A stretch of 64,000 nt of DNA from Manduca sexta (GCF_014839805.1 NC_051123.1:6120727-6184726); one strand, 5' to 3'; numbered from the stretch's first letter, positions 48,901 to 63,900 are shown. Made by a program: numbers and translations. The notes: generated by a model from the sequence alone, not told the origin.

Positions 48901-51900
48901 TTTAGAGATATAACGGCATGATTTATTGTATCAACTGGTATTACAATTAATAAAGAAATTTGTAGCTGTAAAAAACTGAGTGCTAGCTGCCAAAACGTAG
49001 AAATTAATGGTTCCGAGTAGATTAAAAAAAAACTATTTTTACAATTACATTATTTATAGTTATATCGAAACAAATAAAAAATATCAAATTAAGTGTCAAC
49101 TAACTAATGCATCAAAAAGACGAATGTACGTGTAAATACTTGTTGCGGGAACAATAATGCAGCAATTTACAAACTAAAAACTACTTATGGTATGGTATAG
49201 TAGTATTATATAAAGCATAGATAAATATGAGTTATATAAACACTTCCATGCTCCACATACCAAAAGGTGGAAATTAAGTAATCCGAGTTCCCAATTTTAG
49301 GGGGCATGTTTTATTGAGTTTTTGTTATACAACTGAATTAAACAAGTAGGTAATTCATGGTCACGGGGGGACTGAGGTGTTCATCCGTAAAGTCAAAGTT
49401 ACAATCTTATATCGGGCAAACAAAAAGAAATATAGGGACCCGCGTAAAAGAACATATAGCTAAGTCTGCAGTCGCTGAACACTCTGAAGGAGGCGCCAAT
49501 CATTATCTGCGACTAGACAAGCCACAAATCCTCGCCAAAGAACACTGATTCCTGTCCAGAATGATTCGCGAGGCTATTGAAATTAAAAAACATCCTAATT
49601 TCAATAGGGAAGATGGTTGGAAGCTTGCACAAGCCTGGGATCCAGTTCTACATTTAATTAAATCGGAACCCAAAAGACCGGCTGCCAGACTTCAAGACAC
49701 TGTGAGCTCATTCTGCGTAGATCGGACCACCAACAGCTAAAATTTTAAAAAAGTTGTATAATTGTAAAATGTAGGTAGATATTGTAACTTTGACTTTACG
49801 GATGAACAACACCTCAGTCCCCCCGTGACCATGAAGGCTGCAAAGTCTTCGAAACGTCGGGAGAAAAATAAAAAGTAGGTAATTCTTTACGCTAGCCTAT
49901 ATCTAAAAACAACACCATGTATATCTGACTTGTAACACTGCAAAGCGCCATAGCACTGCGCTCATCACATCGAGACATAGATATTAAAATGCCAGTCATC
50001 TTCAATGCACTTTAAATGGAACGCAACCGTGCTTGGACATTACTGCAATCGGCAAATTATAGACAAAACAGTGATCTTAGCCAAATGGACTTTCTTATCA
50101 TCGGAATAACCGACTAGTCACAGAATTATTTCAAAATTTTCCATTTTTTTATGTTTAGTGTACAATACTTTTCACTCGCTAATAATTACATTCATTTTAT
50201 TTACTAAAGTAAATAAAATATAGTATTTTTACTTAGAATTTTAACATGAATCTGACTAGACACGAAATTAAAATTGCGTTGACGGCCCACACACGCTCCG
50301 TGTGTTTAAGCGCGCAAAGGTAGTTTGGTGCCACTCGCCTAGTCATGTCTTCATGTTCGTGATGATATTGTATGAAAATGCAAAAAATGGATCGACAAGG
50401 ATGCACACGATTAGCGTTAAAATGGGGGGCTACATACTGATGTAGCACTGGCTACAGGGGCAAAACACATACTGCATGTTTTATGTAGCCGATACGCTCA
50501 CACCTGTTGTGTTGGCCACATACACAATGCGCCGATTTTCACACGTGAAGCAATTCGTTATATTAGATTTTATCTTCGTAGATTGTAATTGCTGTATACT
50601 GTACATTTTATATAATTATGATTTATTTATGATCTAAAAATAAGTCAGACTTAATGCAGTTTGTATATTTTGTACTTTGCAGTATTGGCTATGTATATAC
50701 ATTATACCTATATGTAATATTATATATAGGCTAAAAACTTTATTACATTTAGATAATGGTAAGTGAGGACGAACATTTCTGATATATTTAATATGAACTA
50801 GCAGCTTAAACGACAGAAACGTTGCTCCGATGTGTTTACTAGGCCGGAGATATAAATAAATAAGCTATCTGAAATCTGGTGGAGGAACGACGTGGGTAAG
50901 AGCGAACAAAAATGAAAAATAAAAGCATTTGTCTTCATTGCGAACGGGCAAGCATGGCCAAATAACAATTACCCTCACTTACGATTACACTACTATAAAA
51001 AATATCAATTTCTGTCCTATTATTCAACTAATTAGTGTGACACTGTAAATACAAACGCTTCCACTTAAATATTCGTGAAATTAGCTAGTATATGATTGCT
51101 TTTATATTGCATACAAAATCAAACATAATAAATTACATTTTTTGACGACTCCAAAGTAGTGAGGTTGTCTATTCGACTTAATTTTTTTTTTAAGTTCAGC
51201 AATAACTTTTAGCCCGTGGTCCGATGGTCTTCGTGGACTTTTAGCGTTCAATTTCTTATAGCTTCGGAATGGTCTAATTTAAATTTCATTGATATAGGAC
51301 TTTAAACTTCGAAGATGCGGATGGGAACTCTTAAAAAACGAATAGGATTTTAATGATCATTCCGATTTTCAATCCTGATTTCTAAGCTTTATTGATTTAT
51401 TCAAAGGTCATTAAAAATCATTTGTTTTCGTGTTTGTTTGAAGTAAACCACACAATGAGGTGAAAAATGAAAAACAAAGCACAGTTTTGGTAAGTATACC
51501 TAATATAAAAACAACTACGATGCAAGTGTAGATAAAATAAGTAAGACTTAAAGCATGGTTACGTAGGCATACTAAGTGTGTTTTTTCCGATTAATAAACA
51601 ATATTTCTAACTTACTGCAATACGCAATTACGTATATACCTTAAAACGTCTCAACGTTAAAATGTATCACTACTAACCAAGAGCTCAGACTTTCAGTCGA
51701 AATTAGGTGACGTATGTCGTGTCCCGAATATTTTGTGAAAATCTTAAGCAGAAGTATCTCTCACCATTGACACGAAAAAATGTATTGATTTATTCTTGCT
51801 TGCTGGAATTTTTTGTTATATCGTTTGTTTTATTTTTTATTGTTTTAAAAGTAGCAGTTAGCATAATATATTATACAGTCCATGCGCAAGCTCCGAAGAT

Positions 51901-54900
51901 TTTTTAGGAATATTGACTCAATAACTTAGCCGACATTACGTTATATAAATACATAGATACATAGACGATATAGATACATAGACTGCGAAAGTGTGACACG
52001 CAAATTAGATTAGAGGCAAAATATAATATTTATGTGATGACTTAACATAAATTGATTACTGGTTACATAAAAATAAGTTATGCAGTAAGGATAATCTTGC
52101 TGGTTATGACTAGTACGTAAAACTAAAAAGCGCAAAATTAAAATAAGTAAAACAATATCAAATTAGTAAATTCTCGTACAAGGCTCCGCGCCGTTAATCA
52201 ACCCGTGATTCTTCAGAGCTCGCTCGCAGATTATAGATTAATATATTATTTCGTTGCTTGTTGCATATTTAATCTTAAATATTTGCCTAGCCTGAATAAA
52301 ATACAGGTGTCTCGAGAGAGCTTATTTTTCTTTGAGAGGTTCGAGCTTATTCTTGCTTATTTGGATGCTAAATATGTATTTAAGAAGAGATATATTTACA
52401 ATATCATTAAAAATCTGGGTCCTATTTACATAGATGAACTGAACTAAGTCCAGTCTCTCTCAACACCCATCCACTGATATTAAAAAAAACAAAACGACTA
52501 ATTATTTAATACCAAACTTTTCTAATGTTATGCCGAGGTAATCTCAACCATACGGTTTGCACCCTACACTCGACTAATGTTCGTTTCCTATTTGTGTTCA
52601 TCAGGGTTCCTACACCTATAGTAATTTTTAAACACGCATCGTACTTTACACGTGTAAAAATGAGCGCTATAAAATTGCGGCGCAACACATACGGTGTGTT
52701 TCTTAAAGCTCACGCGGATCTTTTAGTAAAGACTCCGCATGTGCGTTGCGCTCATTTTTACACATTTATTTTGCCACCGGGATGTTACGCAAAGGCGACC
52801 TAACACGCTTAGCGTGTGGCCAACCGCAACGATGGATAATATATTGTTTTAGCGACGCCATGAATTTTATAATACCTCTGCACCAAACCCAGCATCCACT
52901 GGCTACACAAGTCAATGAAAAACAGGCTTAAGATTATGTGACACAAAATATATTTTAAAATTGTAAATAAAAATACGGTCACTCATTGACGGCGTGTAGA
53001 CTGGTTATGAATTGTGAATCAGCCACTCATCGAGCAGGTACTACTTTGCCCTCTTTACATATGCCGCGATTGATAATTTAAACACATCACAACAATTTAT
53101 TTGTGGTAAGTAGTAACGAATGGTCCTTGTATTAAATAATCGGCTTCATTTTTAAAACTTTAATTGGATATCTAATATTCATAATGCTTCACCAATCACA
53201 TTGGCAATGTATTCAATTATAAGTCGCCTCTCTTCCTGACATTATTTTACAAGACATGTTTTTATTTTTAATGTCATTTATAATTTTAAAGATCTTATAT
53301 AAATTAATTTGTTTAAAAAAAATAATAAAATCAATAAATCGTTATCGGTACAATTAAGTATATGAATTGTGCTTCGCATGGTGTATAACGAAAAGCCTAG
53401 ATTAAAAAAATATTAACATTTTTTTAAATTTCTTTTCATTTAAAAATATGTAAGAATGATCTATGTTTCCCGTTTATAGCTTCGGAGTAGGTTCCTATTG
53501 AAAAGTAATATGGCTGTTTCCGTTAGCAAGACAGGTCATGAGAAACTCGTAGAATGGAATGTGGTTTATGGTCGGACTTACCACACAATTCTACTAGATC
53601 CCGGTAACATGAAATTTCGAGAACTGAAAATGGTCAATGGGACTTGATCACCAATATTTATTTAGTTTGTTTCCATATTGCATCAGTATCTATCTTTAAA
53701 AAAATAGTATATCTGTTCCTGGCCTCCTAGAGGAGGGAGGAAAACCCTTGCAGTAGTAGACTACTAGGAGAGTTTTAACCCTTAGTCCACCACGTTGACG
53801 TAATGCGGATTGGTACACTTTACATGCTTCAGAAATTCTTATGGAAAACTCCTTAAGTATGCAGATTTCCTTACAATGTTTTCTTCATCGTTTAAGTAAG
53901 CGTTAATGCACAAAGAATACTAGCTTTTAGAGGCGTGGGTGGTGCGTGCTCTTGTTTTTTGAAATTACCGACTTGAATATGACTTCTGAACTAATTACAC
54001 CTATAAGAAAACTTCAATAGATGGGAAAAAATTAAAACTTGCAATTTCCTTTTTAATAATTATTATATATTTGCATATATCTATTCAATAAATATTCTTT
54101 CCATCTTTTACCTTTTTGTGCGGGAGTGTGAAATTTGTAGTGAAAATATCTTATGACTTAGGCCGATAAATGATTATCAGCTGTTAAGTGTTCACCATCC
54201 CCAAAAGAATCATGAATATATGAAATCATTATGATGGCTCGACGAAACTATATATTATTATACTAAAAATAGGTGCAATGTTTACTATCTATAGAAATAA
54301 CTATTTAGCAAAATAGTCACTGCCCTTGCGTAAACAAAAAATAAGTGTACAAAAAGGCCTTTGCAAGCAAAAATTGTCTTATTGTAACCTAAAACAAAAA
54401 GTCCCCAGATTTTGCACTGATGAGGGACCCCGATCGATTAATTTTCCACAGGTGTTACGCTACTGGATTGGTGTGTTGTGGGAAACTCGCGCAATTTTTG
54501 GTATGAACTAGGGTAAAATGTCAGCTTATTGCAATTTTAATAGTTCCTGTTCTTGTCCACCATCGTAAAAAGGCCTCGTAAATGCCTAGCTCCGTTCCAT
54601 TCACTTTAAATTCCTACATTTCTTCTTGATAAGCTAGTCCTTATTTGTGGAGAACGAAGAACACAAAAAACTGGAAGAAAAAACGCTGGCAAGTCTTATT
54701 ACTATCAACTAAACCAATATTTCATGCTTGAATATGCAGACTATTTTCGAGAGCAATGCTTGCACGGAGAACGTACACCTGCAGATCTCATCTCTCTGCG
54801 CTGATTTTTATTACTAGATTCGTCATAACATTTAAAACCTCGATCATAAGCGAAGCGGAACAGGAGCGTTGGCGAAAACGGACCACTGATTTACTACTCG

Positions 54901-57900
54901 TTAAAAAATGTTGCCGAGGCCATCCAGAAAAATACAAATTAAGTACCTTTAAAACGCCCTGATCACCATGTCGTTGTCACTTCTACTGTAGAAAAAACTA
55001 ATTATTGAGGTTGACACACTTTTATCACCAGGCAGATCAGAAATGCCGTGTTTTCATCACTTTGCTACCCAATAAGTATGCGATGTTCTTACTTCGGTCA
55101 ATTCTATCTAGCCTTGATCGATTCCTGCTGTTAGTGTCTTCATATCTACAGTTTTACAGTATCGTCAAAACAGATTCTTTTCTATTAATCTCATTGTTAA
55201 GCCAAATGGTGATGATAGCCTGGTGTGGGTGCGATATTTATTATCTGTATCTACGTCAATTAATCCATAAAAGCGGCGATGGTATGTTCGTATACAAATA
55301 AGCATAGTATATGTGTATATAGTATATTAGTAAGTTGTAGAAAACGAAAGCTTCAGCTTATGTGCTCTGGCCAGTAAGTATTTTCGTATGATCTTTCCTT
55401 TTTAGCCGAAATGTACATGGTGGCTGTGACATTAACTTTAATAAGCTATTAGTTAAATAATCTGAAGTATTACAATAAATTGACCGTGGTCATATACATC
55501 TTCGTTATCTTAAATACGCAACGCCAGGCGTGTCTTAAAGAAAATTCTACAGGGATACGGGACACAGGCTACGCGGGCTAAAATCGTCGCTTCAGCAGTT
55601 GGTAAAACTTTTACTTATACTGTGTGTTATATGGAGACTCAAATCTTTTTACACTTTTTTACGCACCTATTGTGTCGGGCGTGTGCTCGTAGCGCACATT
55701 TATACACGCGTAGCGTGTGACGCCGCATCGGCAGTCGGGTACACTATGCGGTATAGCGAGGAACAACATATTATTTTCTGTTTCTATTTTTCTGCGTTTG
55801 ATCATCCAGCATATGTTTTTTTTTCTTCTGTATACGATTATTGATTATTCTTATAGTAAACTAATATTGAGATGATTCTATCATATTGAATGCGCTCTTA
55901 GATATTTTACTTTAGCGTCGTTAGCTTTGTTGCAATTTATATGGATTAACGTTGCCGCGTGACCTTTTTTTTACTTAAAAGGGATCTCTTGATTTAATTT
56001 TGAAAAAAAAACGCAATTTTATGGCACCAAAATAATTCTACCGCCAAGCAGTAATATGCGTGCATGGTTGTGCTCCGGTTTGAAGGACCAATGCAGTGTA
56101 AACCTTAGTTATTAAGCAACGTCACTGGACCTTATGACTGAAATCTCAGGTTGTTAAGTTCACATTGTCCTATATAATTCAAACTTGCGCATGGTGTTGC
56201 TTTGTTTACTAGGTTACACGATGTTATTGATCTCCACCGTCCGTAATGACCTGCAATGCTAGAACAGGCAACCCACTCAATATTCATGCTGTAGTCTTGT
56301 AATGGGTACTTATGTCTTAGCTCGACCCTACAATTTAAAGCTAGTTGAACTAATACATTGAGAACTTAACATGCTTACAAGAGCGTTATAATGACTACCT
56401 ATAGATTAAGGAATTCAATTTTAATGTCTATTAATGTTGCTCGTGCTTTTAAATAAAATCACTAGCGACTTAGTTTGCCGTATGCGATTACTTTCCACAC
56501 AAGAGCGTCACCAGCCGATGGCCCAGGGGGGGGGGGGGGGAGCAAGATGATATGGAGAATGAGAAAAGAATGAATTGTAGGTAAAGTCGAGAGCACATGT
56601 TACTCCCCCTCGGCCGCTTTAACAATAACATGGGGAGCGTACGGAATATTAGGAATAGAATTGGCGAAGTCAAGTCAAAAACTTAAGAGTTTAGAATCTC
56701 GGGGGAGAGGGTCAGCTGTCTCCTACCCCTTGGTGACGCCCTTGTTTCCACAATGAGATGCTCTTTAGTGATATTATCGAATGTTTGTTTAACGATATAG
56801 TAGGTATGTATGTTTTTTTGCCAAAATGAAACTATTGATAATGAAGATGCTAGGAATATTGATAATTTTAAAATCTAATGAGGCAGTTTTAGATTTCCTC
56901 AATTTGGCTCTTTAGAGACTCCTTTTGTCATTTTTCGATATCCCTCATAGTTCCGGATTTTTACTTTCACGCCCACTTAGAAAAATCACCTGTATATCAC
57001 CTAATACCATACTTTGTAGCCTTCTATAGTGAAGGAATGTTAAAAACAGTTTTCAGTTGCGCAGTTCACCAAAAAGCCTCGTAAAATAAATGATGTATGG
57101 TATAATAGCAATAAAAGTGTAAAGCTTTAATACGCTTTTTGGACAACCAATGCAATAACAAGCTCTTTTTATTCAAAGTTTTAGAGGTTCATTCTTGATT
57201 TAAAAATGGATATCATGGTTTAATTTTGAAAAAAGAAGCACGTACTTAGATCGTGTGTACATGGGCCCGTACTTAGGGAGTTGTACGCGTGAGCGGCGCT
57301 CTACCTCGAAACGTCTTTGCCCAATGAGGAAAAGGTTCACAGGGGCCTGACCAGGCCTTTCGTTGAATTCGTTTTTTTTTCTCCTGCCAGTTCTAGAGGC
57401 TAAGGGAATACTACGCCAATGCCTGTGTACCTACGTTATAAATCACAGTAAGTCATTCAAGACTATAATATTCTCATTCATAATTCCAAATGCTCTCTTT
57501 CTCTCTATATTTATGAATATCATGAAAACTAGGTATAGTTAAAAAAATTATTAATATCAATATCAACTAGTTGACTATCTACAAACAAGAATAAATAAGT
57601 CGATGTTCGAAAATTAATGTTGATACAAAACACTTTCGATGTATAAACTCGAAATTCACAACTAACTTAACAAAAATGAAGTTTTGGCGGTAGGTCGACA
57701 AAGGCGTGCACTCGCAAGTCCGTCATAGCGCTGACTGATAAACAACACAACGACGCATCAATTTGAACTAGAGCGGCTTTGATTAGTCGTTCGTATGACC
57801 AATAAGACCCCATACCCCGTCGTTCCCGCTCCACCAACTTGCACCTATTTAAGTGTCTCAAAACGTAATTAGAATGTTATATTTAAATAAAAATAGTCAC

Positions 57901-60900
57901 AATTAACTAAATTTCTTTATTCTTTTAAGGTCAGTGTACAGTTCAAGTGATCTTGGATCAAACGTCTTTAATATAAGTATAATTTTCGGTCTGGGGTTCC
58001 ACTTGCAAAGCTCGGTGTGTCTCATGAGAAAGCCTGGCGGACCGCAGTACTTATAACCAGATTAAAGTATCTATAGACAAGTAGACCTCTGTTAGTCAGT
58101 TAAAACTCTCATAATTTAAAAAAAAATGTTTCTTGTTCTTCTGTTGTCCAAAAGCTGAAAGCCGTTGTAAAATTTTTCGGACTGACTCTGGAAAATCATT
58201 TTTTTTTAATACACTCCTTGCAAACCCATTATTAGATATTGAAAAGTAGTTGGACAAGCCTACATGTTTTTTACAAAATAAAGCCGGCCTCAAGCAAAAT
58301 GCTAAGGAATTGAACAGACTGACGGCGGGCTATGTGTCAATACAATAAATCTGACATAATAACACAATAACAGATGGTTTAGAACATTGATTCCCAAAGT
58401 GGTCCAGGTGGATCCTTTGGGGTCTACGGAAGACTCGACGAAGGTCTAGATCTACGTTGGCGTAACCAAAAAATGAGGGTTCACTGAAATTTTATCAGGT
58501 TTTAATAGTAGGCCCAAAAATTTGGTTTGACATACATACACCTATAAATGTAGGCAGATAATATTTTAAAAATCTCAGCGACTGTTACATATATAAACTT
58601 GCATATTCTGGGGACTAAGGTAGAAATTTTGCTGCAGGGGGTCCACCGGTTTATGAGAACAAAAGTTTGGGAACTTCTGCTTTAGACAGTTATCGTTTTT
58701 GGCTCTGACCTCTCAAATCATAGTTTTTACTCCTACTTTCAGAAATATTGTAGATAAATAAACTACCTATCTAACCTATACACACTAATGTATAGCATCG
58801 GGCCTTTTCCCCTCTAAGGGGTAGGCAGAGGTGAATCACACACATATTTATATCACATAAATCACTTTATTGAACCTGAGAACTCAGCAGAGCAGTCATA
58901 TCTCTATACAAATGCGCTAATAAAGCAATCACTGTACGGTGTATGCATCACAATATATTCAACACAAAATTATAGACATAACGTGTTTGTGTGCGTATCA
59001 TGCCAATTAACTTATTTCATTTAAAATCTAATAACGGAAAAATATGAAGCTTTATTCTAAATAACATTTAAAATGTATTTTAACAAAATTCACCCACATA
59101 TTCCTAATATTCGATAATTTATGTTTAGAAATCTCATTTCCTCAACGCATCACGTCTTGACTAGGGGTTCGTATTCGAATATTTACCTTATTTACTTATC
59201 GAATATTATGAATATTATGGACTACAGACTGTAGGTATCTATTCGAATTATTCGAATAAAAAACAAACCGGACAAGTGCGAGTTGGACTCGTCCGCCAAG
59301 GGTTCCGTACAAACTTGTAGGTAAGGTATCAAAGTATATCAGTTCAAACTTGACAAACTTAACTTTACCGTTCGATGCCTAGACACGGCTATTGCACCGA
59401 CCGCGTATAATGAGTTTGTAATACTTACTTAATTCATTTTTTTTCCTAAAGTAGGTACCTACATATTTACAATTTTCTGAGTTTTTTCTTGACATGTGCT
59501 ATAATACTACTTCTTGCCAAATTTCATGTTTCTAGGTAAACGGATAGTAAACCTATAGGGTTTGATTCCTTTTTAAAATCGTAAATAGGCGATGCTAAAA
59601 TTTTAAACATAAACAGTCGTATCTTTTGATCTTGTTGACTTACAAGTTGTTTTTTTTTTCACGGCTGTAAGGACCGTATACACGTATATTTGGTATAAAT
59701 TCCAACTTGATACCTTCCTATACGCGTTCCGAAAAAAAGGGTCTTGACTATTGGCAATTAGAAAGACTGACAACAAAGTGACCCTATAAGGTTCCTTTTG
59801 AAGTAGGAAACCCTAAAAATGATCTAGAAGTAAGAAAAAAATCCAAATATTTTGTTTTATCTACATAAAATGATACCGTAACGTCATTTGTGTAAGTAAT
59901 ACCCACGTATTACGTAAATACTGAGCACTAAAAAAGGATCATCATAATATTTCAAAATTCATTCTCAGTCGAGAAATCACCTATAAAATTAACGTTCTTC
60001 TCTTATGACCTTTAGGTGCGTTTAGGGTTCTCTTTATTATAGGTAAGAGTCTTGAAAGAGTGTAAGCCTCATACTCTGAGAGGCGGAGAGCTTAGAATAA
60101 CATTACAGCGAACCCTGCTCGTCTCAAAAAGCAACTAAGGGTCAATCATTGGTTTCCAGGCCAAAGTACTTACAAGGAAGATGAGTTCATAGGCCTTGCT
60201 GTTCTCATGGATATGCAAAGTATCCCTCATGTTTGGGACTAATGTGTAACCATAATTAGGGACTCTTTAAACGATTCCATAGCAGGGCCTATGGTATGTT
60301 GCAAAAATCTAACGTAGGTTATTGGGAAAAAGGTAAAAGAGGGGTGGTACCCAAGTTTACTCGCTTGATGCTTACGCGAGATGACAGCAAATAGTTTCTA
60401 GCACAAGGACCGGGTTATAAAAATAACAATATACGAATACTTCGAATTAGGAGTATAAATCTCATAAAATATATATACTTAACGCTTATGGCTTTATGAG
60501 TAGGTATGTACCTAGTACCTAACAAGTAGAAGTGAAGTCTACGTCACACCGACTTACGACTCCTACAAATACATATGCGTCAGTCTTCTACTAGATACAT
60601 AATATGTATCTAGTGCATATTATGTACTTAGAATATTTTTTCTACGTTCTACACTATAATTCCTAATACTTAAGACAGACTATATTATATCACTTTTTGT
60701 ATATAAAATCAGTCAGGAATATCAGCGTTTTGGAAAGTCGTCCTCCAAAGGGGTGAAATAAGAACCTAAAGTGCTTACTGAGTACATTTTCAATTACAAT
60801 CATGGAATTTGATATATTTCACGCGTCCAAAGGTGCTCAAAAAGCCCTGATGATTCTTCAAATGTTGCCGATGGGAAAATCGGATTATATAAAATTAGTT

Positions 60901-63900
60901 TTTGCGCGCGTCTCTACCTGAAACTTTTTTTTGGTATAAAAGTCCTGCTGTATATTTTAGCGAGATATAAAGTAACCTATGTCTTTCCCAGAATCTCAAT
61001 CTATCTTCATACCAAATATCAACGAAACCGGTTCAGTAATAGATAGAGTTACTCTACTCTACTGTACTCTAAAAGATAGAGTTCACTCTACTCTACTCTA
61101 ACAGATAAAGTAACTTTTATATTTATAGGTATAGATTTTACTTTGAATGTGTAAAAGTTAAAACTAAAAAAACCGCCCCTGCGCGGTGCTCTCTAGCGGC
61201 CCGTCTCCTATGTGGAGGAAGGATGGGGGCTTCTGAGCCCTAGGGGTTTCTGAGGCTCAGACGGCGTCCTAACGACAGCATGAGGCCTACTGCACACTGC
61301 TATCCATCCCGGGGATCAACCGAACATGTGCAAAGGTCGCACAGAATCGCACTAAAAAGTGCGCGCACTAAGAGCGGGCAGCCTCCTGCTGCCCGCCGAC
61401 GACTTTCATCGTGGCCCCTATTAGTCGCCTCTTACGACAGATAGGGGATACCGTGGTGGAATTCACCAAACGTCCCCATTCCACAGGGTGCGTAACACGA
61501 ACCTGCATTCTTATTTATCCGGATTCCGGACCGCCAACTGTAGTAAATGCTTGGCCGACGCAAACGACGACGAAACTATAAAAACTACCAAATACGAAAT
61601 CTCTAAGTACAGTAAAATTTAATTTTCTGTACAAAAATAATAAATTTTGACTTTAATTTTAAAAATATCATAACTTTGAAACCTGTAAGCCTGTATTCAT
61701 AAAATTTTATGTTTCTGTTATCTAATAATTTATTATTTGCTTTCCTTTGGACTAATACTTACTGGATACCCCGGAGCGGACATTTATGCCGAAACACAAA
61801 ATAACTTTGATTATACCTTTCTTCTCACAATAAAATGCCTTTATCGAAATGTAAATTTTATACGTCCTTTCATTACAGTACTAGATCACCCACAGTAATT
61901 AATTGTCGCGATTGTGTTACTAAACACACTTTTCTCTTTTGTTACAGTACTGATGAAGATGCACGTCAAGCCATGATGCTAGATGGAGGGAAGATAAAGG
62001 AGATACAAGTTAAGCTGCTGCTTAGCTCTCGTTCCGAAATGCACAAAGTAATCGAAGCGGCGCGCCAAAGCGTACCACTCCTCTCGCTTGCCGCTCCGGC
62101 ACCTGTCGCACCATCACCCATTGTATCCGCTACACCAACCAATGTAGCCGTTCCGCCAGCGTTAGCGAATCAGCCAACCCCCGCTGTCCCAAATATAAGT
62201 CCATTTTCAGCCGCTCTCGGCAATAATGCGCTCTCTAATTTAGGCATTCCTGGACTTGGAAATCCTCAAGAAATACCTCAACCAGCTGTTATTGAGCCAC
62301 CGCCGTCGCTTTTTAGTCCGTCAGTAAAAGAAGATGTAGATGAGGATAAAGAGGAAGATAAATCAGAGAAGAAGCGCAGTGAAAAAGATCGGCGCCGTAC
62401 TCGTTCCAGGTCCAGATCACGCGACAGAGACCGAAAGGAAAGAAAAAGAGATCGCAGAGATCGGTCTCGATCGAGAGAACGCCGACGCCGCGATCGCAGC
62501 CGCAGCAGGGACCGCCGCGATCGCAAACGTGACAGGAAAGACCGTAGCCGTTCCCGGGATAGATCGCCGTCACGTCGGTCCCGTGACCGCCGCAATGAAC
62601 GCAAATCCCCGGGAAGCTCGCAAGAAAAGTCCCTTGACATGGCGCCAGTGGATATGATGGCATCGGCTCCACCTACCTTTGGTAACACTCTAAATTCGGT
62701 GCCGGGACTCCCAATGCAAGGAAATATTCCTCCCAAAATACTCAACGGCCCAATGATATCCAACCCAGAATCGCCTATAAATCGTTTCACTGACCCTACC
62801 ATAGCAGATGCTTATAATAAGTTGCAGGAACTCGGTAAGAAACGTAATCCAAATGCCTTCCAAGGCGATCAAACAAATGGTGTTGGTAGACTTCAAGCAG
62901 GCCGTGGCGGTTTGGGACGAGGTGGAGTCGCTAGCGGCTTTCGCAGGGAAAACCGTCCATCGCGCTTTGAAAACATAGATCAGCAACGCGATTGCTGCGT
63001 TGCTATCAGGAATGCACCAAACCATACGAGTTACGGCGATGTTCGTCGTTTCTTCCCATTCCTAATTGACAAACATGGTATCAAAATGATTAATGACAAT
63101 ATGGGTCGACGCACAGGAAATATCTATGTTCGCTTTTGCGAAATACGTTCTAAACATCTCGCTTTACAACGCAAAAATAATGAATTGAAAGGTGCTCAAG
63201 TAGTCGTCGAACCTCTAGATGACGAAAGTTATGAATCTGCCGTCGACTCTTACCTACCCTATCGTGAAGAAAATGATGAGGAAGAGGGCGGTTTAAGTAT
63301 CAATGATTCAGAGGATCAATCTTTATCTAATTACAACGTTCTCAAATTAACAGATTTACCGAATTTTGTCAAAGAACACGATATCATAAAAACATTTAGC
63401 GATTTTTCTTTGTTGTCGATTTTGCTTAACGATTGCAGATTTTCACGCACTAAAATTGCATACGTACAATTTGCAAAGCCAGATGATGCGAGGCAAGCCC
63501 TCGAAAGGCAGGAAACTTACATATTTGGTCGACGCAAGCCAGTCATAATGCCGATATCGGATGAGGAGTATGAAAAGGAAAAAAAACAAAATGACAAAAC
63601 TATAGAATCCGGAGCCATTTCACCTATGGAAAAACAGCAAGATGTTGCCGTGCCGCGTGATCCTCGACAACGTCGACAGAAATTCGATGCTCCGCAGCAA
63701 GTGCAAGTCCCACCGACTATGCAAGCTCCGCCGCAAGGAAGCTTCTTTGGGCCACCATACGTACCCCAAACATTCCCGACACCGAATTTTGCTGCGTCTC
63801 AGTTTGGTGGGTTCTCAGCAGGAGGAGCTATGGATCCACGAACTGGGCCACCCACTTGGGGTACTAGACCCCCATTCCCTACTCAGATGGAATCAACGCC

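Larger units (their letters stand above)
46136..61947. other. RBM12: RBM12 intron 1 (15.8 kb)
   Basis: Separates the halves of RRM1. It holds the Penelope-like insertion, four members of a palindromic terminus family at 48-56 kb, a SINE, a family A copy, a hAT-type MITE, a long dispersed repeat and a LINE end. No host gene inside the intron was recognised. Confidence 0.7.

Noticed and set aside
54756..55301. 68-aa and 98-aa plus-strand frames
   Set aside because: No domain, no codon pattern or splice context; inside RBM12 intron 1.
56526..56540. Poly-G run, and the poly-C run near 34790
   Set aside because: Simple homopolymers; may be assembly or sequencing artefacts, no function inferred.
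62278..62802. 174-aa minus-strand Arg/Ser/Leu-rich frame
   Set aside because: Antisense shadow of the Arg/Ser/Asp codon repeats of RBM12 exon 2; no independent start or splice context.
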